The notes below the pieces were generated by a model. The model worked only from the letters and a program-made list of their open reading frames with translations. It was not told the DNA's origin and did not search any database. Shown piece by piece: positions 11,868-22,688 of a stretch of DNA of 64,000 nt. Within the stretch, counting starts at the first letter, position 1. Each line of letters begins with the position of its first letter. The DNA comes from Rhizophagus irregularis (taxonomy: Eukaryota > Glomeromycota > Glomeromycetes > Glomerales > Glomeraceae). Where the stretch lies: NCBI RefSeq assembly GCF_026210795.1, contig NC_089444.1:2408501-2472500 (forward strand). The letters are read 5' to 3'. The position numbers and the translations under genes were made by a program.

Positions 11868-13385
11868 ATGTCATGTTCAAAAATATTTTCAGGAGATTTA
11901 CCTGAATTAACATATGATGTTATAAAATATTTTCAGAAAGATTTTTCAACTTTATATTCATGTATTTTAGTAAACAGATTATGGTGTCGTTTAGCAATTC
12001 CATTATTATGGGAAGAACCATTTACGATTCATAGCAATAATCATAAAATTATTGAAATTTACTTGAATAATTTTAATGATGATTTTAAAATGAAATTATA
12101 TGAATATAAAATTATTAATAATTCATTACCTTCAAAGAATATGTTGCTGTTTGATTATCTCAAGTTTTTAAAATATTTGAATACACTTAATTTTTTTTTA
12201 TTTGTTGAAATATGGTTAAGTATTGCTATTGATAATTTAAAACCCGAAAATATATTATATGATTCTGAAAAAAATTTTAAGAGATTATTTCATATGTCAT
12301 TATTTAAAATTTTTATTGAAAATGAAGTAAATTTAAATACTCTTGAAATTGAGGCTTCAGGTAGTTATTGTGATACATATCTTGAAAATAATCTTGAGTT
12401 AATTTTACAAAATCAAAATTTTATTCAAAACATTAGAAATTTGAAACTTCATATCTACAAATATGAAAAAAATACGGTAATTTATAATCAATTATTGCAA
12501 ATAATTCATTCACATCAAAATCTTAAAAAAATTTTCTTATTTGACTTAAGTATCAATTATTTATCTTTTTATCAATCATTATTATTATCAAAAGATTATA
12601 ATTGTTCAAATACTTTAAATACAATCGTTTTATATCAAATTGAATTAAATTTAATGAACAATCTTGATAAAATATTTGAACAATTAAATGTTTTAGAATC
12701 TGTTCATATTATTTATTGTTCATTTTTGAATAGTAATTTTATTCAACAAATTATTAATTTAACTAAACCATTTAAATTAAAATCTTTAATTTTAAATGAT
12801 GTACCACAATTTGAATCATTACAACAATTATTACTAAAATCTGGTGATTATTTAGAAAATTTCGGCGGGGAATTTTATTATAATCATGATATATCACAAT
12901 TATTAAACTATTGTAATAATATCAATTTTCTTTATTTTACTGAATATGAAAATAAGAATTCTACTTATCAAAAAATCAATTTAATTGAAAATATTAAAAA
13001 AAGTCTCAATTATCTTTCAATCAAAACATATTCACCAATTACTAGTTCAATCATATTAAAAAATCTAGGACAAATTCTCCCTTCTAAATTAGATTACATA
13101 AGTTTGAATTTAAACATTGAAAAAAGGGATTTTAGATTATTCTTAGAAAATTCTCAATATAGTTTTATTAATAAATTGTTAATACTACAATGTGGTGATG
13201 ATGATATTTTACATTGCATAAAGGACTATTGTATTATGAGAGTCAAGTATTTAGCTATTAAGGATCATAAGAAAGAATTGTTTGATTTGAAAGACAAAGT
13301 GAGGGAATTGGAGTTACGTAATATTAAAGTTCAAAGACATATTGATTTAGATATTAATATTTGTAACTTTATGAAAGAATATTGA
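11868..13385 (+). CDS. F-box protein with a degenerate leucine-rich C-terminus
   Basis: Single-exon gene, 505 aa from the chosen ATG. The N-terminal F-box (residues about 5-50) includes SKIFSGDLPELTYDVI and CILVNRLWCRLAIPLLW, the signature of the large F-box family of Rhizophagus. It would bind Skp1 in an SCF ubiquitin ligase. The remaining about 450 residues are Leu/Ile/Asn-rich with irregular repeats (NLKKIFLFDLS, KLKSLILNDVP-like), consistent with degenerate LRRs for substrate binding. The ATG at 11868 is preferred to an in-frame one at 11802, because family members start MxCSKxFSGDLPEL. The gene is inside a Tc1/mariner-bounded segment and just downstream of a decayed F-box copy. Substrate unknown. 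Confidence 0.85.
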   Translation: MSCSKIFSGDLPELTYDVIKYFQKDFSTLYSCILVNRLWCRLAIPLLWEEPFTIHSNNHKIIEIYLNNFNDDFKMKLYEYKIINNSLPSKNMLLFDYLKFLKYLNTLNFFLFVEIWLSIAIDNLKPENILYDSEKNFKRLFHMSLFKIFIENEVNLNTLEIEASGSYCDTYLENNLELILQNQNFIQNIRNLKLHIYKYEKNTVIYNQLLQIIHSHQNLKKIFLFDLSINYLSFYQSLLLSKDYNCSNTLNTIVLYQIELNLMNNLDKIFEQLNVLESVHIIYCSFLNSNFIQQIINLTKPFKLKSLILNDVPQFESLQQLLLKSGDYLENFGGEFYYNHDISQLLNYCNNINFLYFTEYENKNSTYQKINLIENIKKSLNYLSIKTYSPITSSIILKNLGQILPSKLDYISLNLNIEKRDFRLFLENSQYSFINKLLILQCGDDDILHCIKDYCIMRVKYLAIKDHKKELFDLKDKVRELELRNIKVQRHIDLDINICNFMKEY

Positions 13386-15340
13386 TTAGTTAAAGAATAT
13401 TTGATTAGTAATAAAATGACAATAAAGTTGCTTTACATATTTACTTTAATAATGGTATGATGTGGCGCGAATTTATAAATCATTTTTAGAAATGAACCTA
13501 GTCCACTGGTTTTTCAGACATTTGTTTACTACGTATAACTTTTTAATCATCCTGGACACAGACATCTAGTCCACCATATAAAATAAACTATTTTAGACTT
13601 TTGTGTATTTGTGTATTTGTCAGCTTGACAAGCCTTTTTTTTTCATGACTCTTGAAGGAATGAAAGTTCATATCACTAATTGTAATGTGACTAGCCAATA
13701 TTTTTTTTGTTCCAATACTCACCACAGAACATGGGACTAATGGGAGCAAATTTTGAATGTATTAAATATTAATTAATAATATCACAGGATCAATGATCAA
13801 GGATCGGAGCATATTATATTTTAATTTAAATTAAATTTTATAAATTTTAGAAATCTCAAAGGATGATTTTTTTTTTTTACACAAGATTATCGTAAAATGG
13901 TGTTAGAATAATGAGTGAAAAAAAATCATGTATTGTTTTATTTATTATTTAAAAAAAAATACAATAAGCTAAAAAAATCCATATTATTTTAGGTGACAAA
14001 TTTTATGTGGCTAACTATTAATCAAAATCAATGAAAGAAAACAAATACGATTAAAAAAAAAAAATGTAACAATTGAAAATCAAAAGTATACAAAACACGT
14101 GCTACATAAAAATCAGCACATTTTGAAAAAATTTTATTTTGTTTCACTTCATGTGGGAAGATAAAAATTTTTTTTTATTTTCCATATTTACAACATGTAT
14201 ATCATTTTGAAATAAGGGTAAATAAATAAGAAAAGAAATTATCTCATCCATATTTATATACATTACACCATTTCAATGAACAGATATTGTAATAATTGCG
14301 GTCTAAGGAGGGGATTAAGCCTCAATATTCCTAAGGTAACAAAAAATTATAATGATATTGATAAATTAGCCATTGGGGGCTTATCAATTAAATAAATTCA
14401 TGTGTGTAAAAAAAAATTTATTATTTTTTTTTCAAAATTAACAAATTCATTTTAATACAATTATTTATTTATTATTATTATTAATTAGGATTTTTACCAA
14501 ATTATTCCTTAAACATATATTATTAAGCCTCAATATTTCCTAAATAATAAACAATTTTACTGTGGCTGAGATTTTTTTAAATTAGTTACTGGGGGCTTAT
14601 TGGTTACCTTTTTTTGGATTTAATTAAAAATTTTTTTTTACGTCTTAAATTCATTTGTTAAAAAAATTTTTCATCTTACATTACAAATTTTTTTAATTTT
14701 TTTAATTAACTATAAATAAAAACAAAGTTTGCTGGGCGCTACTCTACTCAATAATGATTAATGGTTAATGAGTAATGATTAATGATTTAAAATTTCACCC
14801 AAAGTATTTCCTTAAACATATGTGACCCAAAAAGGGTATTTATTGCAAGTGTTTTGAAGAGCTTTGTATGGGAACTTCATGAAGTACATATATAAAAATA
14901 AATAACTACTATACTTTAAATTAATTAAAATAATAACCTTTGCACGCATTACAAGGTATAAATAAATAAAATAGGGAAACTGGAGGACTTGTTTTCTATC
15001 CTATGATAAATATGAAATGAAAGCCTTATAATTAAGATATTATTTTCAAGTGAAGCTTTTCCTATACTTTAATAAAAATTTTAGTTTATTGAACTTTAAA
15101 GTGATCTCATCCAGACAAAAAACTTAATATTGAATAAGATTACATTTCTGGAGACAGGAAATTCACAGTGCTACTTAAATATACTTATTAATAAAGTTTT
15201 CACATAAAACTATCACTAAAATATTATTTTCAAAAAATTACTTAATAAAATAGCCAAATTACTAATAAAATAACTAAAATGCTATCTTGCTAAAGCATTT
15301 TTAAGCATTTTTTACATTTAATTTCCAATTTTTTTTAAGT
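13386..15340. other. Non-coding interior of Tc1 segment with two tiny inverted-repeat elements
   Basis: AT-rich, no gene. Two blocks of about 70 bp (14315-14383 and 14524-14599) each start TAAGCCTCAATATT and end TTGGGGGCTTA or CTGGGGGCTTA, so each has an inverted end. The rest is homopolymer-rich. Confidence 0.5.
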
Positions 15341-15344
15341 TTAG

Positions 15345-15570
15345 AGGTTATGGATTGGTCTTTAATAATTCAGATCTAAAACTTATTGAAAACCACTGGG
15401 TAATTATTAAAAGGAATGTGGATTTGTATGAGTTAAAAAACCTTAGTGAATTTAAAAGTTTTTTAAATGAAGAGTTAAAAAAAAATTACCAAATATCCTT
15501 GTAATTGATCTTGTAAATTTAATATCACAACATGTCAGATTATTGAGAAAAAGGATAAATAAATATTATA
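15345..15570 (+). pseudogene. Tc1/mariner transposase C-terminal remnant
   Basis: Across several frameshifts it encodes MDWS, then NNSDLKLIENHWVIIKR, then NLSEFKSFLNEELKKN and a basic tail (HVRLLRKR). This matches the end of Tc1 transposases, where (S/N)PDLNPIENLW contains the last catalytic acidic residue of the DDE/D triad. The upstream domains were not found. It lies about 0.7 kb inside the right terminal repeat at 16249, as expected for that element. Confidence 0.7.
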
Positions 15571-15633
15571 ATAATTTTTCTTAAATAAATCTACTGCTTC
15601 TTGGCTATAAAATGATATATTGTATGTTTTAAT

Positions 15634-16179
15634 TAGAGATGATCTGAACTGAACTGGCCTGGTTCAGTTCGGCTCACATCTTGAGTGAACTGAGCCATGG
15701 TTCAGTTCAAAAGTTCAGTTCAGTGAACTGAACTGAACCAGTTCATTTTAAAGGTTTAATTTGAGCAATTTTAACAAGACACTATTGAATATTCATGTTA
15801 TGGATCATATAATAAACTAAAATTTATAATTTAAGTCTTGCTGATCATATAAATTTTTCAGTTCTTTATTTTTATTAGTATATTAAATACAAGAATTTTA
15901 ATTTTGTATACAAATGTGAAAATTTTTAATTTTGTATATATAAATGTAAAAACTTTTAAATGTTAATTGCTGTTAAATTAATAATTAATTTTAATGATTT
16001 GCCTTTTAAAGAGATAGTGATATTACATAATCATTAAATACAATTCTCAGTTCAGTTCAGTTCAGTTCAACTTAAACTGAACCGTGGTTTAGCAGTTCAG
16101 TTCAGGGTACGAGCGAACTGAACCATGAGTCAAGTTGATTCAGTTTAAACCGTGGTTCACTGAACCATAATCATCCCTA
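15634..16179. mobile_element. hAT-type MITE with exact 8-bp duplication (546 bp)
   Basis: Ends TAGAGATGAT and, inverted, TAGGGATGAT. The flanking sequence GTTTTAAT is identical on both sides (15626-15633 and 16180-16187), a perfect 8-bp target duplication. Subterminal regions are packed with GGTTCAGTT/AACTGAAC motifs on both strands, the likely transposase binding repeats. Non-autonomous, nested in the Tc1 segment. Confidence 0.85.
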
Positions 16180-16299
16180 GTTTTAATTGGTGTAATAGTT
16201 GTATGACTATCACAATTTTAAAAATTGTCATTTTTTTTGCACACCACTGTACATCTACACTACTGTACAACTAAACTACTCTAATCACTACTGAACATA

Positions 16300-16775
16300 T
16301 TGTCTAACAATCTACTCTTTATCTTTGTTTCTAAATTCATCCCATATTGATTTACTTTCTTTAACATCTAGAAACCTAACACTTCCTTGACTCACTTTAA
16401 TCATTGTACCATGCCTGAACTGCTTGACCATAATCATTTTATTTCTTCTTCTGCTTCTAACACTCTTTTCTTACCTTCTTGTATTTCCACAGTAGATTTT
16501 TAACCTCTTCTCTTATTTGTTGTGATGTACTAGCTGAGCATGCAGCATTAACTTCTTTGTACAAGAAAACATTTTCTGGTTCAATCATTTTTGTGCTTGA
16601 GGTTTCTTTCTCGTCTACTATTTGATTATTTGATGGTTCAGTTTTTTTGATGTTCTAAATTCCCTGACCACTTCTACAACAGTCTCTGTATTTGCATACT
16701 CTTTTATTGAAGTCATGACCAGTTCAGGTATTGGTTCTGATGAAATACATTTTCTCATTTTGTCGATGACAGTAG
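16300..16775 (-). pseudogene. Decayed coding fragment, unidentified
   Basis: Reading the minus strand, open stretches in changing frames include IDKMRKCISSEPIPEL, then MIEPENVFLYKEVNAACS, then KRVLEAEEEIK and MIMVKQFRHGTMIKVS. The charged, coiled-coil-like composition resembles retroelement ORF1 proteins, but I do not recognise the family. At least three frame breaks. Confidence 0.4.
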
Positions 16776-17289
16776 TATTTATCAATATATGGTTAAATTA
16801 TATATATAGTGATCCCTATGACAGTCTGATAGAATATATTTCAATATATTGTCTTTCCCTTATTACGTTAGAAATAAAAATATCTTCAGCTTTCAAAACA
16901 TTAATTTATTAATATTCCCTATTCCAAAAATTTAAAAAATAAGATCAATTGTTAAAAGGATTGGTACTTTAATTATGATATAAGTGAGATGTCAATAAGA
17001 TTAGCTTTAAGTTATAACCATTAAAATTTTATAATTAGACCAGAAATTTTACAAATAATTTTAAATTATAGTGGAATCAATAACAATAATTTAAAATTTT
17101 TAAATATTTTTAGAGCAGCAGAAGAAGGGGAAGGGGGATATGAAAGACTAGAAGTAAAATTATTAGGTGAAATTAAGACTAAAAGGTGGTAAAAATTTTA
17201 ACTTTAACATTTACATAGTGCATTATCTCAATTACTATTTCATAAATAAAATTATTATCTATATTAAATCTATGGTGCATTAAAAGTTT
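16776..17289. other. AT-rich gap, nothing firm
   Basis: Short open stretch at 17110-17190 (EGEGGYERLEVKLLGEI) with no clear identity; otherwise non-coding. The 65-codon ORF at 16715 overlaps the decayed minus-strand fragment and is probably a shadow. Confidence 0.35.
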
Positions 17290-17525
17290 TTTTAGGTTAT
17301 GACACTGTAAACCATAGCAGTCTACCATAGAACAAGCTTCTCCATTTATTTATGAAGAAATTATTTGTCAATATGGATGCCTAAGCAAAAAATATTATCT
17401 GATCAAGGAATGCATTTTAAAAATCAAATAATTGAGCAAGTAATGGAAAATTTTAAAATAAAACATTTATTTACAACACCTTATCACCCAGATAAATGAT
17501 GTACTTGTAGAAAATTGCAAATTTA
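17290..17525 (+). pseudogene. Ty3/gypsy-like integrase fragment
   Basis: Frame-broken stretch encoding LFVNMDA, ILSDQGMHFKNQIIEQV-like residues and HLFTTPYHPDK. This is the integrase core around the second catalytic Asp (SDQGxHF) and the (T/S)PYHP motif of LTR retrotransposon integrases. Stops and frameshifts throughout, and no flanking LTR pair was seen. Confidence 0.65.
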
Positions 17526-17862
17526 ACTTGTTCTAATATGCTAAATCATTCAATTCTATACTAACCTTTAAATAATACATTAAATTGATTTTTATAATTT
17601 GAAGTACATAATTGAAATCAGAATAATTGATATATGCTATATTAAAAAATGTTGTTTGTGAATCAAAAAATATTCTCAAAAAAAAATTGAGTTAATGAAA
17701 CATATTAATACATCAATATAAGCATGCAAGCAACTTATCCTAATTAGAAAAAAAAAAACTCTTTCCCGTAGGACTAAAAATTATTAGAAATCCGCAGTAA
17801 GAAAAATTAAAATAAAAACAAAAAATATTTTTTTACTTTTTCTTATAAAACACCTAATAAAT

Positions 17863-19538
17863 ATGGAGTCATACCAAGGTCAAGAGGAGTTTGAGGAACA
17901 ACTTTTAAAAGACGTCAGGTCTTTTGTAGGCAAAAACTTCAAAAAAGGGAAAAAAGGACACTTTAGAAAATACATTTGACAAAATATTCTTCAGAACGCT
18001 AAAAACATATAGGTTACTAGTGGAAATAAGTGATATTACTGGCATAAAAGGTGAATAAGTAGAAATAATAGCCAGGAGTATACTGAGGTTCGCATATAGA
18101 GAACATGATAATGACATTAAAAGAATTGGAAAAGAAAATACTCATCTTTGTTCATGGCTGAGGCAGGTGCAGCAAAAAAATCCAACACATGACACACTCA
18201 CACACAACTAGATAAAGAAATAGAAAGCGAGTTAAAAACACCAATCAAAAACGTCTCTGAACAAAGAAAAATGCCAAAAAATAAAAAACATGAAAAAAAT
18301 TTAGTAAAGGAAATTGTACTCACAACAAAAGTTGATCAGGCGCCAGTCCATATAAAATCAAGGGACCAGAGTACAATATTACGTGACATATTATTTTACA
18401 ATATACCATCAAGGTATGTGAAACAGAAGTGGTTGTTGCAATCAAACAATTAGGAACAGTGCATAGGATCAGAATAAAAAACATTATAAATACCAATCGG
18501 TAAGAGCAGATATATCATTATTGGAAGATTATGAGACATTCTTCTCGAAAGAAACGTGGAAGAAAAAAGTTTTAATTGGAAGCAACGAAAAAAATAAAAA
18601 AGTCATTAATGTTTGTTGGTTCAAAGGTGATAAGACAGTTAAAGACATAAAAAAAAGTGCAAGTGGAGGCTTATAAAGTAATTCAGATGAGTTACTACCA
18701 AGACATAGCAAGAAATAATTATACCTTTGAGTATAGAAAAATAGTGCATTTTTGAAATAAGATGGTCTTGTTAGCATACTTTAAAGATAAAGCTCAGTTG
18801 GACGACGCAATTGCTTTGGACGGAAATACGGACCAAGTCTGGACTATTCATGGGAAGTGTCAAGATAATTCGGTGATGAGGCCTCAAAGGGAGGTACCAG
18901 CCAGAGCTCTCGTGAGTACGGTTCCAGATAAGAAAAAACAAGATTCAACAATTGTAACACCAGCAGCTGTCAAAGAAGTAACCACGGAAGAGGTGGTCGA
19001 TACTGTTAATAAATTTAGGAAAAACTTGCTGGATGAACCACAAGTCGAAACAGTTTCAGCTCCATTAAAAGACTACACTTCCCCAGTTAATGTTGTAAAG
19101 ATAATAAAGGAATATAGAGAAGAGATTTTGGTAGAGCATGAAAAGACGTCAATTAATGATGCAATAATGATAGATCCAACAGCAGCAGATAGGATGGCCA
19201 AGAAAACAAGAGTCAATGACAAAAAGAAAAAGGGAGCTAAAAGTGATTTAGCAGAAAAAGTTGTCAAAGATGCGAAAAATCAATCGGTAAGTACAAAGAA
19301 TAGTGAGAAGATAGTTACGCCTGTGGAGTTACCTGAATACAACAAAGTCAATGCTGATTGTACTAAAAGGCTGGAAAAAAAGAAGAGTGAATACCCATTC
19401 ATGCTTTCAAATAATAATCCATTCATTATATTGGAGGAAGAGAATTATTTTTAGCCAGGTTTTTGTCATCGGCAGATGATGAAGACGTAATAAAAGCAAT
19501 CAAAAAGTGTATGAAGAAGAAACAAGGAACATGTAGCG
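17863..19538 (+). pseudogene. Retroelement ORF1-like pseudogene, 5' part
   Basis: Starts at ATG 17863 (MESYQGQEEFEEQLLKDVR) and continues through several frames to the MITE at 19539. Landmarks: ITGIKGE and FAYREHDNDIKRIGKEN, a possible RRM-like strand (RDILFYNIPSR, about 18384), the longest open block at 18762-19454 (230 aa, Lys/Glu-rich) and, after a one-base slip in a T-run at about 19450, FLSSADDEDVIKAIKKC. The C-terminus lies beyond the MITE at 20878-21012. The lysine-rich composition suggests nucleic-acid binding, as in LINE ORF1 or gag-like proteins; this is inference. No reverse transcriptase was found downstream. Confidence 0.5.
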
Positions 19539-20877
19539 AGGACCCCGAATAATACTGATATAACTCACAAACGGGTTTGCGTAGAGTTTATATGAAATTA
19601 CTTTTTAAACCCATAAATTGAGTTTGCGTAGATCGGTCAATTTTGGGATAACTCACATATCACGTTTGCGTAGAGTTTATAAATATATTGCATTATATGT
19701 TGATCAATTGTATAATATTGATAAAAATTAAGTTGCGCAAAACCATTAAGGATGGGTCCGTAATATATTTATGAAATTTGCAATATTACGGATTTTGGTA
19801 ATTAATTGTATATAGTAACAAAAAGTAATGCATTTCGCATTATTTTAATATTTTTTAATAAAAAAAAGTGCGAAATGCACTACTTTAACAAAAAATGGTG
19901 AATTTCGCACCATTTTATTAACATTTTAATAGAAAAAAGTGCGAAACGCACAATTTTAATAAATAATTGGTGAGTTTCGCACCATTTAATTAATATTTTA
20001 ATATAAAAAAGTGCGAAACGTACCATTTTATTAATATTTTAATAGAAAAAGTGCGAAATGCACCATTTTATTAATAATTTAATAGAAAAGTGCGAAACAC
20101 CATTTTAACAAAAAAATCGGGAGTTTCGCACATTTTATTAATATTTTAATATAAAAAAGTGCGAAACGCACCATTTTGACAAATAAATGGAGAGTTTCGC
20201 ACCATTTTATTAATATTTTAATATAAAAAAGTGCGAAACGCACCATTTTGACAAATAAATGGAGAGTTTCGCACCATTTTATTAATATTTTATTATAAAA
20301 AAGTGCGAAACGCACCATTTTGACAAATAAATGGAGAGTTTCTGCCATTTTATTAATATTTTAATATAAAAAAGTGCGAAACGTAGCATTTTGACAAATA
20401 AATGGAGAGTTTCGCACCATTTTATTAATATTTTAATATAAAAAAGTGCGAAACGCACCATTTTGACAAATAAATGGAGAGTTTCGCACCATTTTATTAA
20501 TATTTTATTATAAAAAAGTGCGAAACGCACTATTTTAACAAATAAATGGTGAGTTTCGCATGATATTATTAATATTTTAATAGAAAAAGTGCGAAACGCA
20601 CCATTTTAACAAATAAATGGTGATTTTCGCACCATTTTATTAATATTTTAATAGAAAAAAGTGCGAAACACACTATTTTAATATAAAATGGTGAGGTTGG
20701 CATGATTTTATTAATATTTTAATAGAAAAAATGTGAAATGAATTATATTAGTAACAAAAATTTTTTTGAACTAAGATTTGGATTTGCGTAGCGTTACTAT
20801 GAAAAAAAAGTTGCGTAGAGTTAATAGTAAATGCATGCCGATCATTTGTGAGTTATATTAGTATTATTCGGGGTCCT
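19539..20877. mobile_element. MITE, AGGACC family, with internal hairpin minisatellite (1339 bp)
   Basis: Ends AGGACCCCGAATAATACTGA and its near-perfect inverted copy ending TTCGGGGTCCT, extending through 'tataactcacaaa'. Flanks are ATGTAGCG (19531-19538) and ATGTAGCA (20878-20885), 7 of 8 identical. Removing the element and one duplication rejoins the reading frame of the surrounding pseudogene (GTCS to NVEYEESED), which confirms the borders. The centre is a tandem array of about 13 hairpin units. Confidence 0.85.
19850..20745. repeat. Minisatellite of about 13 hairpin units (about 71 bp each) inside the MITE
   Basis: Each full unit has GTGCGAAACGCACCATTTT, a short spacer, then GAGTTTCGCACCATTTTA and an AT linker, so each unit is itself an inverted repeat around GTGCGAAAC/GTTTCGCAC. 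Early units are shorter or degenerate; those at about 20155-20530 are nearly identical, pointing to recent unequal exchange. The minus-strand ORFs through the array are artefacts of its periodicity. Confidence 0.85.
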
Positions 20878-21012
20878 ATGTAGCAACGTAGAATATGAAG
20901 AGTCAGAAGATGGTTTGAGAGAAGTTAAAATCAAAAAAGAAAGAAAGCCCTGGGCTGGTAAGCCTGGAAGCAGGATGGGCCAAAAAAAGAAAAATGGTAA
21001 AAAGAAAATGTA
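20878..21012 (+). pseudogene. Retroelement ORF1-like pseudogene, 3' part after the MITE
   Basis: Continues the frame interrupted at 19538: NVEYEESEDGLREVKI, then a basic tail (KPWAGKPGSRMGQKKK) and a stop TAG at 21010-21012. The strongly basic C-terminus fits a nucleic-acid-binding protein. Confidence 0.55.
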
Positions 21013-21257
21013 GTGTAGGTAGTGTAGCTCAGAATAGTTTAATATACCCATATATATAGATAGTTCTAGATAGGTTGATGTAGCAGTTAAAGGTGTTGAT
21101 CAGGAATAAGAGGTGCCTCAACATAGAAAGAGCGAACAGGTTTATCCTGTTCAATTTCAATGGATGTATTGAGATTATTAGCTACTTGTATTTGTACTAG
21201 TGCGCGAAATACTTATTACAGGAGTGTTATAATTAATAAATATGTGTTTGTTGTTGT
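21013..21257 (+). other. Probable 3' end of the disrupted retroelement
   Basis: Non-coding stretch between the basic-tail stop and the hAT left end, ending with an AATAAATATGTG motif that could serve as a polyadenylation signal. Confidence 0.3.
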
Positions 21258-21485
21258 TAGAGCTTTTCACCGGATTATCCTATGAATAATTTAGGATAAC
21301 CCATTGGGAAATTTGAAGATCTGGATATTCTGTCAAATTAGGATAACGGGTAATCCGAGTAATCATCCTAGGATAATCCGAATTATCCTAGGATATAATC
21401 GAAACGTAATTACGTAAGTACGTAATACCATTTTTTTTTATTTTTTTTTCGTTGTCAGATTGTCAGAAGCCTTCAAACTGGAAAT

Positions 21486-22688
21486 GTGTCACTCACATTA
21501 GCAGACGAAATCAAAAAATATAAAACAGATGCTCTTATGGAATTTTTACAGAGAGAAGAGGACTTGGAGCTTGATGACTTGAAAGTTATTCGTGAAGAAA
21601 AAGTTAATGGGCGTGACTTTCTCAAGTTAACCGAAGAAAAACTTGAGCAACATGGAATGAAACTGGGACCTGCATCGAGGCTTGCAGACTTCATTAAGGA
21701 GTGTAAAAAGAAAGAAGCGCTCATTTTCCTCGTATAAGACTCAGAAAGACTTAAAAGAGGTATTAGCAAAGTATGGGATTGATGGTAATGGGATAGGTGC
21801 AATCCGTCAATTTCCACCAAGTAAGTCCTATCTTCTCAGTTTATTATTTACAAACTATTATGTGAGTTGATGGACTAATTTTAATGTTCCACTTTCTAGA
21901 AACATATACACTCGAAGACGATGATGAGGAATTGAAATAATGTATAAGGGAAATAAAACGCAGGTTGGGAAATATGGGGACTATTCTTGCCGATAGCAAT
22001 GAAGCCATGCGGTGTGAATATATTTTGGTCATTCTTCAGCTTGATACATGTATCTTTCATCATGAGTTTGCCGTTTTCTTACTAATCCCTATAATTAAAT
22101 TGAGTTGGAAAAATAAATTGATAATATACCAAACCAATTGAATTTCATTTTTACACTTACAACTTTGTACAAATTGAGTAAGATATCTTGAAATATTTCC
22201 CATGAAGTATCAGGTCTTCGCTATATATTGTCAAGAGAATAACAAAAAAAGAGATTACTTTGGCTCCCCAGTTAGAAATTGTTGGTGAAGAAAATACTGG
22301 TCGAGTCGATTATACAATCAAGGCACTTGAGGAACTTATTTGCATCACAGAAGGGATATTATATCAAGTGGTCATTAGCTTTGCTCAGAATCGCGGATGA
22401 TGCATTCGGAGATGACTTCGATTATATCTATGGAATCGTTACAACAGCTACGGATTGGTATTTCATCCTTTACGCTTCAGACGGAATATATTGTACAAGT
22501 AAAAATCTCTTAATATCCGATTTACCAAGTCTGCTTTAAAAGAGAATTCGGAGGATGAAAAAGAATTGTGTAAAAATGTGAAGCGAGTGATAGAAGTTAT
22601 TTTTGGGTTATTGAAGGATAGGATAGATGTTGAGAAGGAGCCGGCGATGAAGAAACAACGAGTTCAAGAGTATTTTGAAAACAAATAA
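21486..22688 (+). pseudogene. SAM-domain / possible PD-(D/E)XK family pseudogene
   Basis: N-terminal SAM domain (21486-21710: ALMEFLQREEDLELDDLKVI, FLKLTEEKLEQHGM, LADFIKECK) as in the abundant Rhizophagus SAM family. A frameshift at about 21712 moves into SFSSYKTQKDLKEVL, an intron-like break follows at about 21820 (GTAAGT), then TLEDDDEELK with a stop and MRCEYI. A 3' part (22262-22540) has LAPQLEIVGEENTGRVDYTI, EELICITEGI and FGDDFDYIYGIVTTATDWYF, and the tail (ALKENSEDEKEL) is in another frame. The VDYxI...ITEGK pattern of relatives looks like a PD-(D/E)XK nuclease core; here the Lys is Ile. Multiple lesions, so not functional. Lies within the hAT borders. Confidence 0.7.

Larger units (their letters stand above)
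9576..16249. mobile_element. Tc1/mariner-bounded segment carrying an F-box gene
   Basis: Both ends carry the Tc1/mariner terminal repeat CAGTGGTGTGC followed by an A-run and TGACAATTTTT, perfect over about 30 bases and inverted. Each end is flanked by TA (9574-9575 and 16250-16251), the expected target duplication. Near the right end is a broken Tc1 transposase C-terminus (15345-15570). The interior also holds an F-box gene (11868-13385), an F-box relic and a nested hAT MITE (15634-16179). Either one element was expanded by insertions or capture, or two elements happen to lie in inverted orientation; the perfect repeat favours a single element. Confidence 0.55.

Noticed and set aside
18529-19267. 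Minus-strand ORFs opposite the retroelement pseudogene
   Set aside because: Antisense shadows rich in Leu/Phe/Ser from a lysine-rich sense frame.
20079-20530. Minus-strand ORFs with repeated LHLFVKMVRFALFY-like peptide
   Set aside because: They are translations of the 71-bp minisatellite, whose period allows open frames; no start context and no family.
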